This document shows positions 34,010-42,240 of a stretch of 64,000 bases of DNA, in pieces; within the stretch, counting starts at the first letter, position 1; every line of letters starts with the position of its first letter. The translations under genes were made by a program, and so were the position numbers. This DNA comes from JBEIQE01 sp040376705 (GTDB lineage Bacteria; Pseudomonadota; Alphaproteobacteria; UBA2400): positions 1 through 64,000 of the forward strand of contig JBEIQE010000004.1 in NCBI GenBank assembly GCA_040376705.1, read 5' to 3'. The notes under the pieces were generated by a model. The model did not search any database. It had not been told where the DNA came from and saw nothing but the letters and a program-made list of their open reading frames with translations.

Positions 34010-35005
34010 ATGCACCAATCGCCCCCACCTTCTATCCTCTCCTGCTTGCGGGAAAAGATAGGGGTGGGGGTTTTTGTTTTAGCTCTGCTGGCTCCCCCTC
34101 TGGCTTTGGCCGAAAGTTCTGCCCCCGCCCGCCTTGCCGACAAGTCATTGTTGCTCGATGTCACCACCAGCGGTACGTCGCTCATCACTGTTGGCGAACG
34201 CGGCCATGTACTGCGTTCGGTCGATAATGGTGCATCCTGGCAGCAGGTTATTACTCCCACCCGTGCCCTGCTTACTGCCGTAACTTTTACTGATACCCAG
34301 CACGGCTGGGCTGTGGGCCAGAACGCGACCATCCTCGCCACCACTGATGGCGGCAGCACATGGACCCAGCAGTTTGAATCCAGCCAGTTACCTGAAGATG
34401 ATACAGCGGCAGATTCCCCGCTCCTCAACATCAGCTGCAGCAGTACCACCAGCTGCGCGGCTACCGGCGCTTATGGCTTGTTCCTGCGCACGACTGACGG
34501 CGGCACCACATGGGAGCGGCTATACGTCAAAGAAAGCGATAGCAACTTTTATGCAGTGAAGATGCTTGATGACCAGCGGATTATTATAGCTGGCGAATCT
34601 GGCGCCCTGCTCGAAAGCACTACCGGCGGGGCCGATTGGGTTTCGCTGATGACCCCTTATGATGGCTCTTTCTTTGGCCTCCTTAGCCTGCCTGATGGCA
34701 GCTGGTTGCTGTTTGGCCTGCGTGGAAATATCCTGCGCTCGGCTGATCAGGGCGCTAATTGGCAGAAGATTGAAACCGGCGTGGATAGCGGCCTGATGGG
34801 CGGGCAAGTGCTGGCAGATGGCCGTGTTGCCATTGTAGGCGCTAGCGGCGTTGTGCTGCTCAGCAGCGATAACGGCCAAAGCTTTACCCTGCAACGCCAG
34901 ACCACCCGCACCGCCCTTGCCAGCATCATCGCTACGCCAAACGGCAGCCTGTTACTGTTCGGCGAAAAGGGCGTTCAGCCGATTGAGGCCCCCAATGCTC
35001 GCTAA
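34010..35005 (+). CDS. YCF48-related (HCF136-like) beta-propeller protein, exported
   Basis: Periplasmic beta-propeller of about 331 residues. At least six repeats with a Asp-Gly-Gly-x-x-Trp type motif are visible: SVDNGASWQQV, TTDGGSTWTQQ, TTDGGTTWERLY, STTGGADWVSL, SADQGANWQKI and SSDNGQSFTLQ. A signal-peptide-like segment VGVFVLALLAPPLALAESS precedes them. The start is uncertain: ATG at 34010 (chosen) overlaps nothing; ATG 33971 lies inside DUF1329; a TTG near 34045 would give MREKIGVGV. An intrinsic-terminator-like palindrome lies in this N-terminal coding segment. It is between DUF1329 and the RND gene. In other systems YCF48 proteins help assemble complexes; here the role is unknown. 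Confidence 0.78.
   Translation: MHQSPPPSILSCLREKIGVGVFVLALLAPPLALAESSAPARLADKSLLLDVTTSGTSLITVGERGHVLRSVDNGASWQQVITPTRALLTAVTFTDTQHGWAVGQNATILATTDGGSTWTQQFESSQLPEDDTAADSPLLNISCSSTTSCAATGAYGLFLRTTDGGTTWERLYVKESDSNFYAVKMLDDQRIIIAGESGALLESTTGGADWVSLMTPYDGSFFGLLSLPDGSWLLFGLRGNILRSADQGANWQKIETGVDSGLMGGQVLADGRVAIVGASGVVLLSSDNGQSFTLQRQTTRTALASIIATPNGSLLLFGEKGVQPIEAPNAR
34022..34080 (+). repeat. Palindromic element with T-tract inside the YCF48 signal-peptide region
   Basis: Arm CCCCCACC (34022-34029) pairs with GGTGGGGG (34063-34070), and CTATC (34032-34036) with GATAG (34057-34061), around a CTCTCCTGCTTGCGGG core; TTTTTGTTTT follows (34071-34080). The core resembles a widespread proteobacterial intergenic palindrome with a CCCGCTTGCGGG centre. 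It looks like a terminator or REP-type repeat, yet it lies in the reading frame that encodes the predicted signal peptide. Confidence 0.65.
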
Positions 35006-37340
35006 TGCGTTCGAAAAACTGATCTTCGGTAACCGCCGCCTTACGCTGGCGGTACTGGCGATTATTACTCTCGGGCTGCTGTTTCAGGCAGCCTCCCTGC
35101 GTATTGATGCCGGCTTCGAAAAACAACTGCCGCAAGACCACCCCTATATGCAAACCTTCATGGAGCATCAGGCGTTTGGTGGTGCTAATCGCGTTATGGT
35201 GGCCCTCGCCCCCAAGAGCGGCGATATCTTTACCAAAGAATTTCTGGCTACGCTCAAGGCTGCGACTGACGATGTGTTCTTCATTCCGGGCGTTGATCGC
35301 GCCCGCGTGAGTTCGCTGGTAACCCCGGATGTGCGCTTCATTGAGGTTGATGAACAGGGCTTTGCCGGCGGCAACGTTATTCCGGCTGAATTTCAGGGCA
35401 CGCCTGACGACCTGATCAAGGTACGCGAGAATACGCTCAAATCCGGTCAGGTTGGCCGCTTGGTGGCGAATGACTTTACCGCCGCCATGATCAGCGCCCA
35501 GTTGCTCGAGCGCGACCCGACGACCGGTAACCGGCTCGACTACATGGCTGTGGCCAGCAAGCTGAACGAGCTGCAGGGCAAGTATCCGGATGTAAACATC
35601 CACATCATCGGCTTTGCCAAAATGGTTGGTGATGTGGCGGCCGGTGCCAAGGGCGTTGCCATGTTCTTCCTCATTGCGGCGCTCATTACCTTTGTACTGC
35701 TGCTGTATTACTCGCGCTCGCTTAAATTCAGCCTCGTGCTCATCGCCTGTGCCACCACTTCGGTTGTCTGGCAGCTCGGCGTTATGGTCACGCTCGGTTA
35801 TGGCATCGACCCGATGTCCATTCTGCTGCCCTTCCTCATCTTTGCCATCGCCGTGAGCCATGGCGTGCAGATGATTACCGCCGTCAGTGCCGAAATGGCC
35901 GTGCCCAATACCACCTCGCTCGAAGCCGCTAAAAGCGGCTTCCGCCGCCTGCTCGGCCCCGGTACTTCTGCCTTGATGACAGATGTTGCAGGCTTCCTCA
36001 CTCTGGCACTTATCACTATCCCCATGATCCGCGAGCTGGCCTATACCGCGGCGCTGGGTGTGGGCGTTATTCTGGTCACCAACCTTGTGCTGCTACCTGT
36101 ATGGCTTTCTTATCTGGCTATCCCTGCCAATACCGAGAAACAGCGGCACCATATTGAACATGGGCACGAGAAGCTATGGCGCACCATGGGCGGCCTTGCC
36201 CGCCCACGTAATGCCATGATGCTTATTCTCTTCTCCCTCGCCTTGGGCGTATGGGGCTGGCAACAAAGCGCGCGTATGGTGATTGGCGATACCGAGGCTG
36301 GCGCACCGGAATTCCATGCTGACAGCCAATACAACAAGGACGCCGCGTATATCACCAGCCGCTTCAGCATTGGCACCGACATTCTGAATGTGATTGCCGA
36401 AGCCCCAAGCAGCGGCTGCGTTGAGCCGGATGTGGTGAATTACATCGACGCCTTCGAATGGCACATCCGCAATATCGAAGGCGTACACTCAAGCATCAGC
36501 CTGCCACAGGCCATGAAGATTGCTGCCAGTGGCTGGAACGAGGGGAACCTCAAATGGCGCGCCCTGCCGCTTTCAATCGGCGCAACGGATGATGAACGCG
36601 CACGTAACCAGTCACTCCTCACGCAGGCATCGCGCCCGATTGAAACCTCAACCGGCCTGCTGAACGCCGATTGCTCGGTCATGCCCATCATGTTCTTCCT
36701 GACTGATCACAAAGCCGAGACGATTGACCGTGTGACAGACGGTGTTGAGGCGTGGCTGGCGGCCAACCCGTTTAAAGCGCGTGAGGGGGTAGATGTCCGC
36801 CTGCGGCTTGCAACCGGTAACGCAGGCGTCATGGCCGCCACGAATGACGCCGTTCGCGCGGCTGAAAAGCCGATGCTTTATGCAATCTACCTTGCGGTTG
36901 CTGTTCTCTGCTTCATTACCTTCCGCTCGATTAAAGCGGTTATCTGCTGCCTGCTGCCGCTTGTGCTTGTTTCAGTGCTGGCTAACGCGATGATGGCCAC
37001 CATGGGTATTGGCCTTAAGGTGGCCACCCTGCCTATCGCTGCCCTCGGTGTGGGTATCGGTGTTGATTACGGCATCTATATCTTCAGCCGCCTGCAAATC
37101 CATCTCAAAAATGGCGGTACGCTGGAAGATGCATGGGTAAGTACCCTGCGCGAAACTGGCCATGCGGTGCTGTTTACCGGCCTCACGCTGGCAGCTGGCG
37201 TAAGCACGTGGATATTCTCGGCACTCAAGTTCCAGGCGGATATGGGGCTGATGCTCAGCTTCATGTTCATCCTGAACATGCTGGCCTCCATCATCCTCAT
37301 TCCGGCAATTGCGAGCCTTATTATTCGTCCCAAGAAGTAG
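34995..37340 (+). CDS. RND superfamily (MMPL/HpnN-like) transporter
   Basis: Inner-membrane RND protein of 781 residues from the ATG at 34995 (MLANAFEKLIFGNRRLTLA). An upstream frame extends 48 codons into the YCF48 gene but is not credible. About 12 membrane segments: one at the N-terminus, five around residues 220-400 after a large periplasmic loop, one near 420, and five at about 620-780, the layout of MMPL/sterol-sensing RND proteins. Signatures GVGIGVDYGIYIFSRLQ (near 693) and GPGTSALMTDVAGFLTLALI occur. It overlaps the YCF48 stop by 11 nt. Likely exports or inserts a hydrophobic compound together with the DUF1302/DUF1329/YCF48 products. Confidence 0.88.
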   Translation: MLANAFEKLIFGNRRLTLAVLAIITLGLLFQAASLRIDAGFEKQLPQDHPYMQTFMEHQAFGGANRVMVALAPKSGDIFTKEFLATLKAATDDVFFIPGVDRARVSSLVTPDVRFIEVDEQGFAGGNVIPAEFQGTPDDLIKVRENTLKSGQVGRLVANDFTAAMISAQLLERDPTTGNRLDYMAVASKLNELQGKYPDVNIHIIGFAKMVGDVAAGAKGVAMFFLIAALITFVLLLYYSRSLKFSLVLIACATTSVVWQLGVMVTLGYGIDPMSILLPFLIFAIAVSHGVQMITAVSAEMAVPNTTSLEAAKSGFRRLLGPGTSALMTDVAGFLTLALITIPMIRELAYTAALGVGVILVTNLVLLPVWLSYLAIPANTEKQRHHIEHGHEKLWRTMGGLARPRNAMMLILFSLALGVWGWQQSARMVIGDTEAGAPEFHADSQYNKDAAYITSRFSIGTDILNVIAEAPSSGCVEPDVVNYIDAFEWHIRNIEGVHSSISLPQAMKIAASGWNEGNLKWRALPLSIGATDDERARNQSLLTQASRPIETSTGLLNADCSVMPIMFFLTDHKAETIDRVTDGVEAWLAANPFKAREGVDVRLRLATGNAGVMAATNDAVRAAEKPMLYAIYLAVAVLCFITFRSIKAVICCLLPLVLVSVLANAMMATMGIGLKVATLPIAALGVGIGVDYGIYIFSRLQIHLKNGGTLEDAWVSTLRETGHAVLFTGLTLAAGVSTWIFSALKFQADMGLMLSFMFILNMLASIILIPAIASLIIRPKK

Positions 37341-37554
37341 CTTTTGGTAATTTGTAGAGTTTGATACAAAGCCAGCAAAACATACCTAAGCATAAAAAGG
37401 CGAATAATGCCGACAAAGCAGCCAACAATGCAACACGCTCAAATGTCATGCCGCCGCTTGCTTCCATCCATGCGTAGAATACAAAACATACAGCCGCATA
37501 GGCGAATCCTAAGAGAGATATAAGCAGCCCAAGCCATATCTTTAATTTCTGCAT
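37321..37554 (-). CDS. Small membrane protein, unknown
   Basis: Unrecognised 77-residue protein with two hydrophobic segments (about 8-28 and 42-65) and a basic cytoplasmic tail. It overlaps the converging RND gene by 20 nt at the 3' end. It starts 7 nt after the fhs stop codon, on the same strand as fhs, so it may be its operon partner. No function can be inferred. Confidence 0.6.
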   Translation of the reverse strand: MQKLKIWLGLLISLLGFAYAAVCFVFYAWMEASGGMTFERVALLAALSALFAFLCLGMFCWLCIKLYKLPKATSWDE

Positions 37555-37561
37555 GGAATAC

Positions 37562-39205
37562 CTATCCGCCCATCAAGCCGGTAACACGGCCATCAGCATC
37601 CACATCAATACGCTGTGAAGCTGGTACTTTGGGCAGACCCGGCATGAGTAACAATTCGCCCATAATCGCAACTACAAAACCAGCTCCGGCCGAAAGGCGC
37701 AAGTCGCGCACGCGCATGCGAAAATCGCGCGGCGCCCCCAGCAGGCTCGGGTCATCCGAGAAGCTGTATTGGGTTTTGGCGATGCATACGGGCAAGTTGC
37801 CATGCCCTGCTTTAGTAAAGCGCGCGATCGAGGCCATGGCTTCGGGACTGAACTCGACCTCGCCAGCCTTATAGGTTTTCATGGCAATGGTTCGTATTTT
37901 CTCATCCAGCGGCATATCATCCGGATACAGCAAGCGTAGCGGGCAGGCCTCGGCACTGGATTTGATCACTGCTTGAGCCAGTTCAACTGCACCTTTACCG
38001 CCTTCTGCATAATGCGTGGCCATAACGCAGGGAATGTAATTGCGCTTGCACCACTTCAGCACAGTCTGAATTTCGTTATCGCTGTCAGTCGCAAAGCGGT
38101 TAATCGCCACTACTACAGGCAGGCCATAAAGTTGCAGGTTATTGCAGTGGCGTAGCAGGTTAGGCATGCCGTTATCGAGTGCGGGGACATTCTCTGTCGC
38201 CAGTTCATCTACCTTCTGACCGCCGTTATATTTAAGCGCGCGAATGGTCGCCACAACAACGGCGCATACGGGGTTATAGCCTGCGTTACGGCACTTGATA
38301 TCAAGGAATTTTTCAGCGCCGAGATCGGCACCAAAACCTGCCTCGGTAATCACCCAATCGGCCAGCTGCAAAGCCGTGCGCGTTGCGATTACAGAGTTAC
38401 AACCATGCGCGATATTGGCAAACGGCCCACCATGAATAAGTGCGGGCGTGCCCTCAGCGGTCTGCACCAGATTGGGTTTGATTGCATCCTTCAGCAGTGC
38501 CATCAACGCACCGGTTGATTTAAGAGCGGCCACAGTAACAGGCTCGGTGCCGTTCCAGCCAATGACAATCCGCTCGAGCCGAGCGCGCAAATCATCGGCA
38601 TCTTTAGCCAGGCACAGCACCGCCATAATTTCGGAAGCGGTTGTAATATCAAACCCGCTCTCACGCGGTACGCCTTGTGTTTTACCGCCAAGGCCCAACA
38701 CGACGTTGCGCAAGGCGCGGTCGTTCATGTCCAGCACACGACGCCAAGTAATACGGCGGGCATCAATATTGCCCAGCGTGCCGTAATGCAGCGCATTATC
38801 AATCAGCGCGGCAATCAGATTATGCGCGCTGGTCACAGCATGAAAATCGCCAGTAAAATGCAGGTTGATGTCCTCGGCTGGCTCAACCGTGGCCTTGCCA
38901 CCACCGGTCGCCCCACCCTTGGCGCCAAAACACGGGCCCACACTCGGCTCACGCAAGGCAAGAGCAACCTTATGCCCAAGCTGGCTCATGGCATCGCCAA
39001 GACCAATGGTGGTGGTGGTCTTGCCCTCGCCTGCTGGCGTTGGGTTTACAGCAGTTACCAGCACCAGCTTGCCCTCGGGCTTACCGGCAAGGGATTTGAG
39101 GAATACGCGCGAAAGCTTGGCCTTATGCTGGCCGTAAGGCTCCAGTGCATCGGCAGGAATATTAAGTTTGCCGGCTATCTCGGCAATCGGCTTGAGAATC
39201 GTCAT
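37562..39205 (-). CDS. fhs: Formate-tetrahydrofolate ligase
   Basis: Makes 10-formyl-THF from formate, THF and ATP, for one-carbon metabolism and purine synthesis. The 547-residue protein has the P-loop PTPAGEGKTTTTIGLGDA (56-73), the motif FGAKGGATGGGKA and LIHGGPFANIAHGCNS, all typical. Length is typical (550-560). The DUF2336 gene lies 31 nt upstream on the same strand, and the small membrane protein follows. folD and other one-carbon genes are not adjacent. Confidence 0.96.
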   Translation of the reverse strand: MTILKPIAEIAGKLNIPADALEPYGQHKAKLSRVFLKSLAGKPEGKLVLVTAVNPTPAGEGKTTTTIGLGDAMSQLGHKVALALREPSVGPCFGAKGGATGGGKATVEPAEDINLHFTGDFHAVTSAHNLIAALIDNALHYGTLGNIDARRITWRRVLDMNDRALRNVVLGLGGKTQGVPRESGFDITTASEIMAVLCLAKDADDLRARLERIVIGWNGTEPVTVAALKSTGALMALLKDAIKPNLVQTAEGTPALIHGGPFANIAHGCNSVIATRTALQLADWVITEAGFGADLGAEKFLDIKCRNAGYNPVCAVVVATIRALKYNGGQKVDELATENVPALDNGMPNLLRHCNNLQLYGLPVVVAINRFATDSDNEIQTVLKWCKRNYIPCVMATHYAEGGKGAVELAQAVIKSSAEACPLRLLYPDDMPLDEKIRTIAMKTYKAGEVEFSPEAMASIARFTKAGHGNLPVCIAKTQYSFSDDPSLLGAPRDFRMRVRDLRLSAGAGFVVAIMGELLLMPGLPKVPASQRIDVDADGRVTGLMGG

Positions 39206-39236
39206 GCCCGCAGAATAGCGGTTTTATAAGTTTGCG

Positions 39237-40373
39237 CTAGGCAGCAGGACGGCTGAAATCAACCTTAGGCAAGGTGAACAGGTTTTGCAGCAGTGCATCA
39301 AGATCGGCATCGTCAATCGGCGTGCAGTCCTCAAACACGGCGGCCAGCACATCGGCCTGATAAGCCGGACGGCCAATCGCCTCGCCGCTGTAATCACTCT
39401 CGCGCCAGACATGCAGCGCGGCCTTGAAGGCTGGCAGCAGCGACATCTGGATATCGCAGCGGCGCATTAGCGCGGGCAGGCCCAAGGGGCCGCGGTCACG
39501 CAGCAGCTCGTCAATCGCCAGCATTGGTAAGCGGCCACGAACCGCTAGACCAATACGGAAGATGCTTAACTCGCCCGCGCACAAGGCCCGGAACAGGAAG
39601 GATGGTGTAAGCTGCTCAGCCGCATCAAGGCGGCGCAGGAATGGCTCGAGCTGGTCAATCCGGTCACTGATCGGCTGGATCAGCTCAACCATGGCCGCTT
39701 CACGGCCCTGACGCACCAGCTGATCGATCTGGTCATGCGGCAGCTTATGGGTTTCAACCAGATAATTACGAACACCGAGGGAGACGAGGCCTACCAACCG
39801 CTCTACCAGTGCAGCAGTGAGGTCGGCGCGATGCGCCATGGCGTTGCTGACAGCGGTAATCAGGCCATAGCGGTCGAGCACGGCGGTAAGAGCCGAATCA
39901 CTCACTTTGGCGGTAGAATTACCCATTAAAACAGCAATCGCTTTTACGTTATCGGTGCTGATTACCGCATCCGACACGGCTTCGGAGAGGTGCTTACGGC
40001 CAGCTACCGCCAGCGCTTTGCGCGGCTCGGCGTTATCCAGCACTTCAATCAGCATTTCGTCATCCAGCGGCGCATAACGCAGAATCGGGAATGCCACGGT
40101 GCCGATGTCATGCGCCAGCTGGTCAGCGATTTCAGGGGTTAGCAGCGGGCTGTGGGCTATCTGCCAGGCAATCGCCTGACGCACTGCCACTTCTGCATCT
40201 CTGGAAAGGCGGGAAATAATCTCGTTTGCCAGCGCCATTTCGGCTGGGTCATCCTTGATATGGCTGGCATCGGCCATGATCTTGGCAGCAATCTCGATCT
40301 TGTTCTGCGGTGTTGGCTGGGCCAACAGACGCTCAACATCCTTTGAGGATAGCTTCTGGCGCATGCCGAACAT
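39237..40373 (-). CDS. DUF2336 domain protein (second copy)
   Basis: Second DUF2336 protein, 378 residues, clearly homologous over its whole length to the one at 16.1-17.2 kb. It starts MFGMRQKLSSKDVERLLAQ and has HEAT-like helical repeats with RDAEVAVRQAIAWQIAHSP, then ADLTAALVERLVGLVSLGV and GPLGLPALMRRC. I chose ATG 40371-40373 with GGAG 7 nt upstream rather than a start 18 codons earlier (40427). It lies just before the fhs gene and, across a 304-nt gap, is divergent from the pilus TPR gene. Function unknown; possible regulator or scaffold by family usage, not proven here. Confidence 0.8.
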   Translation of the reverse strand: MFGMRQKLSSKDVERLLAQPTPQNKIEIAAKIMADASHIKDDPAEMALANEIISRLSRDAEVAVRQAIAWQIAHSPLLTPEIADQLAHDIGTVAFPILRYAPLDDEMLIEVLDNAEPRKALAVAGRKHLSEAVSDAVISTDNVKAIAVLMGNSTAKVSDSALTAVLDRYGLITAVSNAMAHRADLTAALVERLVGLVSLGVRNYLVETHKLPHDQIDQLVRQGREAAMVELIQPISDRIDQLEPFLRRLDAAEQLTPSFLFRALCAGELSIFRIGLAVRGRLPMLAIDELLRDRGPLGLPALMRRCDIQMSLLPAFKAALHVWRESDYSGEAIGRPAYQADVLAAVFEDCTPIDDADLDALLQNLFTLPKVDFSRPAA

Positions 40374-40677
40374 GATCGAACTCCATTTACTGATTTCCCG
40401 CACCTTCAGTTTCCCCCTAAAAGGCAAAGCAGGGGTTAATACGGCCCCACTCTGTTAGCGTATTGTCGTTAACAGGCGGCGTTTTGGGCTAAACCCATGA
40501 ATAAGAGATTAATTCCCATGGGTGATGTTAATGATTATTCATATTTGAACGCAGGTTTTATTGTTTCACTGCAACAGGTGGGCATGTCTGACCACACAGT
40601 CATAATTAGGCAAGGATTAGCGGGTTACAGCAATAGCTGAATCTGTTACTGATTCAGTACGTTAACAGGAGTTTCCA
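40374..40677. other. 304-nt divergent intergenic region between DUF2336 and the TPR lipoprotein
   Basis: It probably holds promoters for both flanking genes, which point away from each other. It contains the inverted repeat ACCCATG/CATGGGT (40493-40499 with 40517-40523), and TAACAGGAG just before the TPR start. A 47-codon frame from ATG 40497 to TGA 40640 has no ribosome binding site and is not called. No RNA gene or riboswitch was recognised. Confidence 0.4.
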
Positions 40678-42102
40678 ATGGCCTTTCGCAAGTCGCCGCT
40701 TTTAACCACCGCGGCCAGCCTTATCGCTCTTACCGCCCTTTCAGGTTGCGCAAGCAGTCCCTTCGCCAGCCGCGAGCCGCTTACGGCTGAATCACACAAC
40801 GCCATGAATTATGATGAGGCCATGAAGCGCGGTGCCGTTGCTCTGGCCGATCAAGACTTTGCTGAAGCCTCGAAGAACTACATGCGCGCTTCTGAATACA
40901 AGCCGGAAGACGTGCAGCCGCTCATCGCGCTGGCCGATGTTTTGTGGCAGGAAAAGAAGGCTGCTGAATCAGCCAAGATCCTTGAGCATGCGCATCGCCT
41001 TGATGCCAATAACGATACCGTGCTGCGCAATCTCGGCCGTGCCTACGTGGCCCTGAACGAGCCCGTTAAGGCGCAGAACGCCTACCTGAACGCGCTGCAG
41101 ATTGACCCCAATAGTGCCCGTACGCTTAATGGCCTTGCCATTTCCTACGATCTCGCTGGCGATCATGAAACGGCGCAAGAGCACTACCGCGCCGGCCTTG
41201 CGCTTGAGCCGAACAATGTCGACATCAAGAACAACCTTGCCTACTCGCATCTGACCGCCAAGAACTATAACGAAGCGATCAAGATTCTTGAAGGTCTGGT
41301 CAAGCATCCGGCTGCAACATCACGCCAGCGTAATAACCTCGCCCTCGCCTATGGCCTTGTTGGCCGCGATGAAGATGCGAAACTGGCCCTGGCTGTAGAC
41401 CATGCCCCAGCGCAGGTTGAGCGGAACATCAAGACCTACGAGCAGATGCGCGGTGAGCCTACGCAGGCCCAATCGCTTACTGGCGTAGGCCGCCCCAACT
41501 TCGAGAACGGCAGCCTTGCCACTGTTGAGCCAGAGCCGCAGCCGATGATGGCGACACCGCCGCGCTATGTCAGCGCCACTGAAATTCCGGCCCCTCCCGG
41601 CGAAATGACCGGCGTGCCTGATGGGGCCGTACTGGTCAAACCGCAGGCTCCTGAAGTTGAAGCACCTAAGCCTGCAGCTACAGAGCTCCCTGCGCCCACA
41701 GCCACCACAGCCCGCTCGCAGCCGGTAACACCGGTACAGGCGCTGCTACCAACCCCAACCCGCGAACAGCCGGTTGAACTGGTTGCAGCAGCTCCCGCTC
41801 CGGCCGCAGTTGCCCCGGCCACCAGCCAGCCCGCTGCCAGCCTCAGCGCACCAGCTGCTGCATCGAGCATGGGCAGCTCAAAGATTTATCTCGGTCGCTT
41901 TGAGAACGAAGGTCAGGCCCGTGAAGCCTGGATCAAGGTCTGGACCTCGAACAGCGCCAGTCTCTCAAGCCTAGTTGCCAGCATCGAACCGAATGCCGGT
42001 CAGATGGCCCTTTACGCTGTAGGCTCCGAAAGTGCCGAAGCTGCCAATGCCATCTGCCTGAAGCTGCGCCAGAACGGCATCAGCTGCGGCGTCGGCAACT
42101 AA
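40678..42102 (+). CDS. tadD: TPR lipoprotein of the Tad pilus locus (TadD-like) with SPOR-like C-terminus
   Basis: Predicted outer-membrane lipoprotein of 474 residues that should help assemble or stabilise the Tad pilus secretin. Lipobox LTALSGC with Cys24; then about six TPR units (about residues 45-235; for example EPVKAQNAYLNALQIDPNSA and HYRAGLALEPNNVDIKNNLA); then a Pro/Ala-rich linker (about 270-395) and a final about 75-residue domain (KIYLGRFENEGQAREAWIKV to the end) that resembles a SPOR peptidoglycan-binding domain. It is divergent from the DUF2336 gene and converges on tadC, with a terminator between. The SPOR-like end is an inference and unusual for TadD. Confidence 0.78.
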   Translation: MAFRKSPLLTTAASLIALTALSGCASSPFASREPLTAESHNAMNYDEAMKRGAVALADQDFAEASKNYMRASEYKPEDVQPLIALADVLWQEKKAAESAKILEHAHRLDANNDTVLRNLGRAYVALNEPVKAQNAYLNALQIDPNSARTLNGLAISYDLAGDHETAQEHYRAGLALEPNNVDIKNNLAYSHLTAKNYNEAIKILEGLVKHPAATSRQRNNLALAYGLVGRDEDAKLALAVDHAPAQVERNIKTYEQMRGEPTQAQSLTGVGRPNFENGSLATVEPEPQPMMATPPRYVSATEIPAPPGEMTGVPDGAVLVKPQAPEVEAPKPAATELPAPTATTARSQPVTPVQALLPTPTREQPVELVAAAPAPAAVAPATSQPAASLSAPAAASSMGSSKIYLGRFENEGQAREAWIKVWTSNSASLSSLVASIEPNAGQMALYAVGSESAEAANAICLKLRQNGISCGVGN

Positions 42103-42122
42103 ACATAATAGATTCAGAATAG

Positions 42123-42151
42123 CGGCGGCGGGGCGACCTGCCGCCGTTTTT
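42123..42151 (+). terminator. Rho-independent terminator after tadD-like gene
   Basis: CGGCGGC (42123-42129) pairs with GCCGCCG (42140-42146), with GG/CC extending the stem inside the loop, followed by TTTTT (42147-42151). It ends the TPR gene. Confidence 0.85.
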
Positions 42152-42240
42152 CTTTGCAATACACCTATGTAGTTTAAAGCACTAAGACAGCAGCACGGCT
42201 GGTAGCCATACTGCTCAGTAATAGCCGATGAAGTACTATC

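Noticed and set aside
33277..34449. A 390-codon minus-strand frame across DUF1329 and the YCF48 start
   Set aside because: Antisense shadow spanning two genes with good plus-strand evidence; no Shine-Dalgarno sequence and no recognisable motif.
34932..35861. A 309-codon minus-strand frame opposite the RND gene
   Set aside because: Shadow of a well-supported transporter with typical shadow composition (Gly, His, Gln, Asn rich).
30857..37340. Calling the DUF1302/DUF1329/RND operon a steroid or hydrocarbon uptake system
   Set aside because: No catabolic genes for such substrates are adjacent, so only a general trans-envelope role can be supported.
40497..40640. A 47-codon frame upstream of the TPR lipoprotein
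   Set aside because: No ribosome binding site and unlike a protein in composition; it overlaps an inverted repeat and is more likely promoter DNA.
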